Positions 1-5,913 of a DNA stretch of 9,562 nt are shown here, one piece after another (the first letter of the stretch is position 1; the number at the start of each line of letters is the position of its first letter). Source of the stretch: Lichenicola sp964249915 (GTDB lineage Bacteria > Pseudomonadota > Alphaproteobacteria > Acetobacterales > Acetobacteraceae). The DNA is taken from assembly GCA_964249915.1 (NCBI GenBank), contig CAXUEL010000133.1, positions 1 to 9,562 of the forward strand, given 5' to 3'. The notes beneath the pieces were generated by a model. The model saw only the letters and a list, made by a program, of their open reading frames with translations, searched no databases and was not told the DNA's origin. A program made the position numbers and the translations under genes.

Positions 1-1698
1 GCCAGCTACTACGGCGACGACGCGGCGCATGCGCAGCGGATCTACGACTACATCTCGCGGCACTGGTTCATGCCGGCGACGCCGGTGCTGAGCAACGGCG
101 GCACCGCGCGCGGCCTGCCGATCTCGTGCTTCCTGAACGAGGCGTCCGACAGCCTGGAAGGCATCGTCGGCCTGTGGAACGAGAACGTGTGGCTGGCGTC
201 GAAGGGCGGCGGCATCGGCTCGTACTGGGGCAACCTGCGCTCGATCGGCGAGAACGTCGGCGCCAACGGCAAGACCTCGGGCGTGATCCCGTTCATCCGG
301 GTGATGGACAGCCTGACGCTGGCGATCAGCCAGGGCTCGCTGCGCCGCGGCTCGGCGGCGGTGTATCTGCCGATCTGGCATCCGGAGGTCGAGGAGTTCA
401 TCGAGATGCGCCGCCCCACCGGCGGCGATCCGAACCGCAAGGCGCTCAACCTGCATCACGGCATCCTAGTGTCGGACGCGTTCATGCGCGCGGTCGAGGC
501 GGACGAGGAATGGGCGCTGGTCAGCCCGAAGGACGGCGCGCACATCCGCAAGGTGTCGGCGCGCTCGCTGTGGATCCGGCTGCTGACGGCGCGGATGGAG
601 CAGGGCGAGCCGTACATCATCTATTCCGACCACGTGAACAACGCGCGCCCCGAGCATCACAAGCTGGCGGGCCTCGAGGTGAAGACCTCCAACCTGTGCG
701 CCGAGATCACCCTGCCGACGGGGATCGACCAGTACGGCCAGCAGCGCACCGCGGTGTGCTGCCTGTCGTCGCTGAACCTCGAGACCTGGTTCGAGTGGAA
801 GGACCACCCGCTGTTCATCGAGGACGTGATGCGCTTCCTCGACAACGTGCTGCAGGACTTCATCGACCGGGCGCCGGGCGACATGGCGCGCGCCAAGTAC
901 GCCGCGATGCGCGAGCGCTCGGTGGGCCTCGGCGTGATGGGATACCATTCGTTCCTGCAGGCCAACAACGTGCCGTTCGAGAGCGTGATGGCCAAGGTCT
1001 GGAACAAGCGCATGTTCGCGCACATCCGCGCCCAGGCGGACACGGCGTCGCGCGTGCTGGCGGAGGAGAAGGGCGCGTGCCCGGACGCCGCCGACTACGG
1101 CGTGATGGAGCGGTTCTCGCACAAGCTGGCGATCGCGCCGACCGCGTCGATCTCCATCATCACCGGCGCCACCAGCCCCGGCATCGAGCCGATCGCCGCC
1201 AACGTGTTCCTGCAGAAGACGCTGTCGGGCTCGTTCACCGTGCGAAACCGGCACCTGCAGAAGCTGCTGGAGCAGAAGGGGCGCGACACCGACGAGGTGT
1301 GGTCGTCGATCACGCTCACCAAGGGCAGCGTGCAGCACCTCGACTTCCTGACGGAGGACGAGAAGGACGTGTTCAAGACCGCGTTCGAGCTCGACCAGCG
1401 CTGGGTGGTGGAACATGCCGCCGACCGCACGCCGTTCATCTGCCAGAGCCAGTCGGTGAACCTGTTCCTGCCGGCCGACATCCACAAGCGCGACCTGCAC
1501 CAGATCCACCTGCTGGCGTGGAAGCGCGGTCTGAAGAGCCTGTACTACTGCCGGTCGCTGTCGATCCAACGTGCCGACACGGTGAGCAACATGCTCAACA
1601 AGGCGGACGTGATGGAGGGCATCGCCATGCCCGCCCCGGTGGTGCCGGCTGCCCGAAAGGAAGCCACCGACTACGAGGAATGCCTCGCCTGCCAGTAG
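1..1698 (+). CDS. nrdA: Ribonucleoside-diphosphate reductase alpha subunit, class I (3' part; start lies outside the window)
   Basis: Catalytic large subunit of class I ribonucleotide reductase, which reduces ribonucleotides to deoxyribonucleotides for DNA synthesis together with a radical-generating beta subunit. The frame is open from base 1 and 565 codons are visible. Seen, numbering visible residues: the redox cysteine in PISCF (Cys43), the NLCAE active-site motif with the thiyl-radical cysteine (Cys233), the partner redox cysteine in AVCCLSS (Cys253, with a second Cys254 beside it), PTASIS (380-385), the adjacent tyrosines of LYYCRS (515-516) and a C-terminal CLACQ tail (Cys561, Cys564). 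In the E. coli enzyme the tyrosine pair carries the radical from the beta subunit and the tail cysteines re-reduce the active site; the tyrosine pair argues for class I over class II. Whether an N-terminal ATP cone exists cannot be seen. No beta-subunit gene follows; a hairpin and a convergent gene come next. Confidence 0.96.
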   Translation, partial: ASYYGDDAAHAQRIYDYISRHWFMPATPVLSNGGTARGLPISCFLNEASDSLEGIVGLWNENVWLASKGGGIGSYWGNLRSIGENVGANGKTSGVIPFIRVMDSLTLAISQGSLRRGSAAVYLPIWHPEVEEFIEMRRPTGGDPNRKALNLHHGILVSDAFMRAVEADEEWALVSPKDGAHIRKVSARSLWIRLLTARMEQGEPYIIYSDHVNNARPEHHKLAGLEVKTSNLCAEITLPTGIDQYGQQRTAVCCLSSLNLETWFEWKDHPLFIEDVMRFLDNVLQDFIDRAPGDMARAKYAAMRERSVGLGVMGYHSFLQANNVPFESVMAKVWNKRMFAHIRAQADTASRVLAEEKGACPDAADYGVMERFSHKLAIAPTASISIITGATSPGIEPIAANVFLQKTLSGSFTVRNRHLQKLLEQKGRDTDEVWSSITLTKGSVQHLDFLTEDEKDVFKTAFELDQRWVVEHAADRTPFICQSQSVNLFLPADIHKRDLHQIHLLAWKRGLKSLYYCRSLSIQRADTVSNMLNKADVMEGIAMPAPVVPAARKEATDYEECLACQ

Positions 1699-1710
1699 AC
1701 CAGGGCCCCG

Positions 1711-1734
1711 AGGACGAGGGCTCGCCCTCGTCCT
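1711..1734 (+). terminator. Hairpin after nrdA, probable terminator
   Basis: A perfect 10-bp inverted repeat (AGGACGAGGG / CCCTCGTCCT) with a 4-base CTCG loop begins 12 bases after the nrdA stop codon. Stem strength and position suit transcription termination or 3' end protection. There is no T tract after it, so it is not a textbook intrinsic terminator. Because it is symmetric it could also act on transcripts arriving from the convergent peptidase gene. Confidence 0.6.
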
Positions 1735-1889
1735 GCGACGGGCAGGACAGGCTTGCTCCCGCGACGCGGCGCATCGGCTCGATCGCCGCCGCGCTCGTCC
1801 AGGGCGACGTGCGGCCTTGCGCGACGAATTACCTGCCTGCACCAGTCGACGACGCAGGTCAGGAAACAAGGGTGTCGGCATCGCTGCCT

Positions 1890-1908
1890 CGCTGCTCGAT
1901 CAGCAGCG
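1890..1908 (-). terminator. Weak hairpin downstream of the peptidase gene
   Basis: A 7-bp stem (CGCTGCT / AGCAGCG) with a 5-base loop lies about 40 bases beyond the stop codon of the minus-strand peptidase gene. No T tract follows in the minus direction. A stem of this size can arise by chance in GC-rich DNA, so this is only a possible end of the peptidase transcript. The rest of the 1699-1947 convergent gap shows no gene I can support. Confidence 0.25.
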
Positions 1909-1947
1909 TCGGACCAGGTCATGCCGATCACGCGACGACACGTTGTT

Positions 1948-3954
1948 CTAGCGGTTCATGTGGGCTGCGATCCAATCGATCCAGCGTGTCTGCACGTCGA
2001 TCTGCCGCACCGGGTCGGACGGGAAGTGGCCGCTCACCGGATAGGCGTAGAATTCCGTCTCGACGCCGTTGTCCTTGAGCGCATGGAACAGCCGGTACGA
2101 TTGCGTGATCGGCACGCGGTAGTCGCCCACGTCGCACAGCACCAGCGTCGGCGTCCTGACCTGCCGGAACGACGTGTCCGGGGACTGTGCCTCGTACGAG
2201 GGGAGGTTGTTGCCCACGTAGGGCGATCCGCCGACCTGGAACGCCGTCGACACGTTGCCGTCGGACAGGTCGTACATCTGGCCCCAGTCGGTGATCGCGG
2301 CACCAGCGACCGCGGCACGCCATACCGGGTAGTGGCCGATCAGCCAGCTCGTCATGTAGCCGCCATAGGACCAGCCCGACACCGCCATGTGCGAAGGGTC
2401 GGCCAGGCCGCGGTCGCCCAACGCCTTGACGCCGGACATCACGTCCTCGCCCGGGCCCTGGCCCGCATCCTGGTAGATCGAGGCGTAGAACGCGTTGTCT
2501 GCGTTGTCGCCGCCGCGGTAGTTCGGCTCGAACACCAGCCAGCCCTGCGACGCCAGCGCCTGGCTGAACACGTTGAACCGGTCGCGCGAGGCGGAGTTCG
2601 GGCCGCCGTGGATCACCAGCACCAGCGGCAGGGGTCGCCCCGCCGCGGCGCCGGGGGGCGTCGTCAGCACGCCGTCCAGCGTCCGACCGCCCGGACCGGT
2701 CCATCTGAAGGTCTCCGACCGGCCGAGGGTCAGCGAGCCGAGAGGAGCGTTCTCGTCCGTCAGCGCCACCGGCTTCGCGTCCGGCCGGTCCATCCAGTAG
2801 AGCTCGTAGGGATCGCGTCCGGTCTGGCCCACGAACGCGATCTGGTCGCGGCGTCCGACGGCGGCGTCCACCCAGAAGCCGCTGGCCGGCATCACCGCCC
2901 CGAGATCCAGCCGCCGCGCCTGGCCGCCATCCACCGGCTGCAGCCACAATCCGACCGTGGTGGCGTCGTTGGCGCCGACCAGCAGGCTCCTGCCGTCTGC
3001 CATCCACCAGGTCCCGTAGATGTTCTTGTCGAGGGCGAGCGTGACGTCACGACCCGGGCCGCCCGACGCGGGCGCGACGAAGCCGTCCTGGAACTGCCAG
3101 GCCTTGCCGTCGCGTGCCCGCCAGTACGCGATCGTGCTCCCGTCGGGAGACACGTTCGGATATCCCTCCAGCGTCTTCTCGCCGGTCAGGTCCCGGACCT
3201 TGGCCGTGGCGACGTCGAGGATCTGCACGCGTGACAGGTATTCGTCGCCGCTCGAAGGCGTTTCCTGCCGCACGATGACCAGCGACCTGCCGTCCGGCGT
3301 CCACTTCAACGGCGACGAGGGCGGGCCTGGCGGCAGGCTCACCGGCAGCGACCAGCCGCCGCTGGTCAGGCGCCTGGCCGTCCCGGTGCCGTCGGCGGCG
3401 ATCAGCCAGACATGCGACGGTCGCGGCTTCTCCCTGGTGGTGACGTCGTCGTCGCCGACGGAGAACCCGGTGCGGTACTTGTCCTCGCCGTGCCGGTCGG
3501 GTGCCGGGTCGGTGGCCGCGAACGCGAACTGCCTGCCGTCCGGGCTCCACGCGAACTGGTCGATGCCGCCCTTGACGTGGGTGACCTGGAGCGCGTCGCC
3601 GCCCGACATCGGCAGCACGAACAGCTGCAGCTTCTTGTTCGCATCCGGCGCCATGAACGCCAGCCGGTCCCCGTCGGGCGACCATCGCGGGGCGCCCGCA
3701 TGGCGGCGGTCATGGGTCAGCGCCCGCAGCACGTGCGTGCCGACATCGACCAGCACCAGCTCGGTCCGGAACTCGTCGTCCCCGAGGTCGGCGTGTTGCT
3801 CGACGAGCACGACCGACCTGCCGTCGGGTGCGATCTGCGGATCCGACAGCTTCACCACGCGCGCGAGGTCGCGGATCGTCACGGTGTCGGCAACGGCCTG
3901 CGGGGACAGTGCCGCCAACGAGGACGCCATCAGGGCGGCGTGGATCAGGCGCAT
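1948..3954 (-). CDS. Secreted S9-family serine peptidase (dipeptidyl/acylaminoacyl-peptidase type)
   Basis: Predicted exported serine peptidase that would remove short units from peptides in the periplasm or outside the cell; the exact substrate cannot be read from sequence. The start at 3954 is chosen because it yields a clean signal peptide (MRLIHAALMASSLAAL, predicted cleavage after QAVA) and has a purine-rich AAGGAACGGAA upstream; the open frame continues to an ATG at 4092, but that would bury the signal peptide. The product is 668 residues, usual for the family. The N-terminal part (about 25-400) holds TolB/PD40-like propeller repeats (several SPDGR-type motifs). The C-terminal alpha/beta-hydrolase part holds HGGP (449-452), NYRGG (Tyr479), the nucleophile Ser529 in GWSYGG, Asp611 in GDYRVP and His643 in SGHFPSDP, so the triad is complete. 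It is convergent with nrdA and appears to be a single-gene unit. Confidence 0.95.
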   Translation of the reverse strand: MRLIHAALMASSLAALSPQAVADTVTIRDLARVVKLSDPQIAPDGRSVVLVEQHADLGDDEFRTELVLVDVGTHVLRALTHDRRHAGAPRWSPDGDRLAFMAPDANKKLQLFVLPMSGGDALQVTHVKGGIDQFAWSPDGRQFAFAATDPAPDRHGEDKYRTGFSVGDDDVTTREKPRPSHVWLIAADGTGTARRLTSGGWSLPVSLPPGPPSSPLKWTPDGRSLVIVRQETPSSGDEYLSRVQILDVATAKVRDLTGEKTLEGYPNVSPDGSTIAYWRARDGKAWQFQDGFVAPASGGPGRDVTLALDKNIYGTWWMADGRSLLVGANDATTVGLWLQPVDGGQARRLDLGAVMPASGFWVDAAVGRRDQIAFVGQTGRDPYELYWMDRPDAKPVALTDENAPLGSLTLGRSETFRWTGPGGRTLDGVLTTPPGAAAGRPLPLVLVIHGGPNSASRDRFNVFSQALASQGWLVFEPNYRGGDNADNAFYASIYQDAGQGPGEDVMSGVKALGDRGLADPSHMAVSGWSYGGYMTSWLIGHYPVWRAAVAGAAITDWGQMYDLSDGNVSTAFQVGGSPYVGNNLPSYEAQSPDTSFRQVRTPTLVLCDVGDYRVPITQSYRLFHALKDNGVETEFYAYPVSGHFPSDPVRQIDVQTRWIDWIAAHMNR

Positions 3955-4395
3955 CTGGAGTTCCGTTCCTTGAGCCCGAAACCGTATCATCGCGGCTGCG
4001 AGACGGGCCATCCCCGAGACGGATGAGGACGAGGCCACTGGCTTTGCCCTTGAGTCCCGCCGACCGCAGCCGCCCAGCGCACCGCGGTGCATCGCCAGGC
4101 GGCCGAGCTCTCAGCAGGGCCGCTCTCGCGGCGGCGCAAGGATGACGCGCACCCGCGGCTGGGCGCTTCGGGACGAGCGGCCCGGTGGCGCCGTGGCTGA
4201 TCGACGGTGCGACGGATGACGCCGCGTTCCGCATCCATGTCGAGCGCGCGCTGATGCACGAGCTGTAGCCCGGCGACGATTCGGCCCGTCCGGTCGGGAC
4301 TGCAGCCGGCACCCGGTCGCCGTCGTCGCCGGTCATGCGGCGTTCGGCAGCGGGGAAACAAGGCAGTCCCGTGAGGGCTACCTGGTCCGGCGGCC
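3955..4395. other. Gene-free gap between the peptidase and HxlR genes
   Basis: This 441-base stretch holds no intact gene. The part next to 3955 must carry the promoter of the minus-strand peptidase gene, although no convincing -35/-10 pair is visible. Bases about 4142-4280 contain a degraded IS630-type transposase fragment, listed separately. In 3990-4140 and 4281-4395 I see only GC-rich sequence whose open frames give low-complexity Arg/Ala/Pro translations. The gap is probably an old insertion and deletion scar. Confidence 0.6.
4142..4280 (+). pseudogene. Decayed IS630-family transposase fragment
   Basis: Two pieces of an IS630-type DDE transposase are readable in different frames. Frame 2 from 4142 gives MTRTRGWALRDER, resembling the segment that follows the first catalytic Asp region (family pattern roughly K-T-N-M-x-R-x-R-G-x-x-P-R-G-E-R). 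Frame 3 from about 4182 gives VAPWLIDGATDDAAF and then HVERALMHEL, resembling the family pattern TAPxVxDGxxxGxxFxxYVExVLVPxL. A TAG stop at 4266-4268 sits where the family usually has Lys or another residue, and the frame then reads PGDD, like the PGD that leads into the MDN catalytic motif, which is itself missing. The roughly 25-30 residues normally between the two pieces are deleted at about 4180. The relic therefore has a deletion with frame change, a nonsense codon and both ends lost. No terminal inverted repeats or TA duplication were found. The assignment rests on remembered family patterns. Confidence 0.65.
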
Positions 4396-4734
4396 TCAGC
4401 CTGCTTCTGCCGTTTCGATGGTGGACCTGTTCCGCAGCGCCCAGTCCGCCATGGTGGCCATCACGGGCTGGAGCGTGCGTCCGAGTTCCGTGAGGCTGTA
4501 GTCGGTGCGCGGCGGCAGGCTCGGGTGCTGCTCGCGCCGGATCAGCCCGGCGGCTTCCAGCTCCTTCAGCTCCCGGGACAGGATGCGGTCGCTGATGGGC
4601 GGACAGGCGCGTCGCAGCTCGGAGAACCGCAGGGTCCCGGTCCGGACCAGCGCCCAGACGAGCCGCGGCTTCCACTTGCCGCCGATCACGCGGGTGGCGA
4701 AGGCGACGGGGCATGGGGAGGGTGAAATCGACAT
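4396..4734 (-). CDS. HxlR-family winged-helix transcriptional regulator
   Basis: Small DNA-binding regulator of 112 residues, normal for the family, expected to act as a dimer. Seen: the N-terminal CPVA (Cys8), IGGKWK (17-22), RFSELRR (36-42), the recognition region PPISDRILSRELKELEAAGLI (split here: PPISDRILS at 45-53, then RELKELEAAGLI) and the wing SLPPRTDYSLTELG (72-85), all in the family's order. HxlR proteins such as YodB, HypR and QorR sense electrophiles or quinones through a cysteine near the N terminus, and Cys8 occupies that place; a second cysteine, Cys44, precedes the recognition helix. ATG at 4734 is chosen because CPVA normally lies within the first dozen or so residues; a GTG at 4746 would add four residues, and neither has a clear Shine-Dalgarno. 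It is divergent from the oxidoreductase gene, so that gene and itself are the likely targets. Confidence 0.93.
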   Translation of the reverse strand: MSISPSPCPVAFATRVIGGKWKPRLVWALVRTGTLRFSELRRACPPISDRILSRELKELEAAGLIRREQHPSLPPRTDYSLTELGRTLQPVMATMADWALRNRSTIETAEAG

Positions 4735-4839
4735 GACCCATTGCACTAACAAAAACGACCGTATTTGCAAGAAGTAAGCGCTGTTGCACCCTTGCCCGGT
4801 CGCGGTCTCCTTGGCCGACGACCTGCCAAGGAGGCGAGG
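4735..4839. promoter_or_regulatory. Divergent control region between HxlR gene and oxidoreductase gene
   Basis: Only 105 bases separate the two divergent start codons, so both promoters and any HxlR operator should lie here. Bases 4738-4780 are markedly AT-richer than the surroundings and include an A5 run. TTGCAC (4741-4746), the palindrome TTGCAA (4765-4770) and TTGCAC (4784-4789) recur on one face of the region and could be -35 elements or operator half-sites. No convincing -10 with proper spacing and no long perfect palindrome is seen, so the exact sites are not assigned. Confidence 0.55.
4805..4835 (+). promoter_or_regulatory. 5' leader hairpin covering the oxidoreductase ribosome-binding site
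   Basis: GTCTCCTTGGC (4805-4815) pairs with GCCAAGGAGGC (4825-4835): nine consecutive Watson-Crick pairs, one G-U pair and a closing G-C pair around a 9-base loop. The 3' arm contains the strong Shine-Dalgarno AAGGAGG (4828-4834), which lies 5 bases before the ATG at 4840, and the 5' arm carries an anti-Shine-Dalgarno CTCCTT. In RNA this fold would hide the ribosome site. As DNA the same inverted repeat could instead be an operator. It is not a terminator by appearance, having no T tract. Confidence 0.6.
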
Positions 4840-5838
4840 ATGCGAGCCATCTGCGTGACGGCCGGACGCGAGCTGGAGGTCCGCGACGTCCCCGAGCCGC
4901 GTGACCCGCCATCTCGGCACCTGGTGGTCCGGATCGAGGCGGCCGCCATCAACCACGGCGACAAGACCTTCCTGAGGCGACCGGAGACGGCCGGACCGGC
5001 GCTGGCCCGCAGCCGACACGACGTTTGGGGCGCCTCGGCAGCCGGGGTGGTCGTCGCCGCCGGACCGGGCGTGCCGGACGGCTATGTCGGCCGGCGGGTG
5101 GCCATCTACCGCTCGATCGCCCGCGGTCCGGACACGGTGGGGCTGTGGTGCGAGACGGCGCAGGTGCCCTACACCGCCTGCCTGCGCCTGCCGGATGGGG
5201 CCGACGCGCGCGACTACGGCGGCTCGCTGGTCAACATCGTCACGGCCTACGCCTTCCTGGAGACGGCCACCGCGGAAGGTCACCGCGCGGTGGTGGCGAC
5301 CGCCGGCAGTTCCGCGACGGGACACGCGCTGGCGGCGCTGGCGCGCCGGCGTGGCCTGGCCGCCCTCGTCCTGGTGCGCTCGGCGGCGGCGAAGGCGGAA
5401 CTGGAGCGCCACGGGATCGACGATGTTCTTCTCGTCGACGGAGACGCCGCCCTGGACGCCTTCGCCTCCCGGGCGCAGGCGCTGGACGCCACCGCCATCT
5501 TCGACGGGGCCGGTGGTGGCGGCCTCAGCCGGTTGCTGCCGCACCTGCCGCAGGGTTCCACCGTCTATGCCTACGGTTTCCTGGCAGGCCCGGAGCCGGT
5601 CACCTTCCCGTCCGCCCTGCTCATGGCCAAGGACCTGACCCTCAAGCGCTTCAGCAACTTCGGGACGCCGACCGTGCGTGATCCCCAGGCGCTGGAGCGG
5701 TCGTTCCAGGCGCTGGAGGCGGTGGCGGGCGACCCGCTCCTCGTCACGCGCGTCGGTCGAACCTTCGGCCTGGAGGACGTCGAGGCCGCCATGGCCTACG
5801 AGGCGAGCCCCGGCGCCAAGGCCGTCTTCACCCCCTGA
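4840..5838 (+). CDS. Zinc-free MDR-superfamily oxidoreductase (quinone oxidoreductase-like)
   Basis: Predicted cytoplasmic NAD(P)H-dependent reductase of 332 residues, the usual length for the medium-chain dehydrogenase/reductase superfamily; quinones or reactive carbonyl/enone compounds are the likely substrates. The N-terminal GroES-like domain shows INHGDK (about 37-42) and WGASAAGVVVAAGPGV, the counterpart of the usual G-D-x-A-G-x-V-x-x-V-G motif. The Rossmann part carries ATAGSSATGHALA (153 onward), close to the AxASxxGxxL dinucleotide motif of zinc-independent quinone and enoyl reductases. The GHE zinc motif and the four-cysteine structural lobe of alcohol dehydrogenases are absent. The ATG at 4840 has AAGGAGG five bases upstream. 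It is divergent from an HxlR regulator, the arrangement known for QorR and its quinone reductase in Corynebacterium, which supports an electrophile-response role. The substrate remains an inference. Confidence 0.9.
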   Translation: MRAICVTAGRELEVRDVPEPRDPPSRHLVVRIEAAAINHGDKTFLRRPETAGPALARSRHDVWGASAAGVVVAAGPGVPDGYVGRRVAIYRSIARGPDTVGLWCETAQVPYTACLRLPDGADARDYGGSLVNIVTAYAFLETATAEGHRAVVATAGSSATGHALAALARRRGLAALVLVRSAAAKAELERHGIDDVLLVDGDAALDAFASRAQALDATAIFDGAGGGGLSRLLPHLPQGSTVYAYGFLAGPEPVTFPSALLMAKDLTLKRFSNFGTPTVRDPQALERSFQALEAVAGDPLLVTRVGRTFGLEDVEAAMAYEASPGAKAVFTP

Positions 5839-5913
5839 GCCGTCCGGAGCCGGGCCCGTGGAGGCAACCCCGACGGGTCGAAGGTCGCCTGCCTGCGTCG
5901 GCCCTGACCGATG

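Noticed and set aside
126..2078. Long plus-strand frame overlapping nrdA and running into the peptidase gene
   Set aside because: It is the +1 shadow of nrdA, with an Arg/Gly/Pro-rich translation and no recognisable domain; nrdA in the other frame has all its catalytic motifs.
1753..3234. Plus-strand frame opposite the peptidase gene
   Set aside because: Shadow of the minus-strand S9 gene, rich in Arg, His and Val without motifs.
3955..4092. Start of the S9 peptidase at 4092
   Set aside because: It would put 46 low-complexity residues ahead of a complete signal peptide; ATG 3954 has a plausible ribosome site.
4313..4336. Repeated GGTCGCCG-like units after the transposase relic
   Set aside because: Short GC-rich direct similarity without regular spacing or flanking repeats; looks like base-composition noise, not a repeat array.
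4735..5544. N-terminal extension of the HxlR gene to give a 382-residue protein
   Set aside because: The extension is antisense to the oxidoreductase and has no domain signal; the family starts just before CPVA, which fits ATG 4734.
5870..5901. Inverted repeat CCGACG / CGTCGG between the convergent oxidoreductase and exporter genes
   Set aside because: Only 6 bp with a 20-base loop and no T tract; too weak to call a shared terminator.
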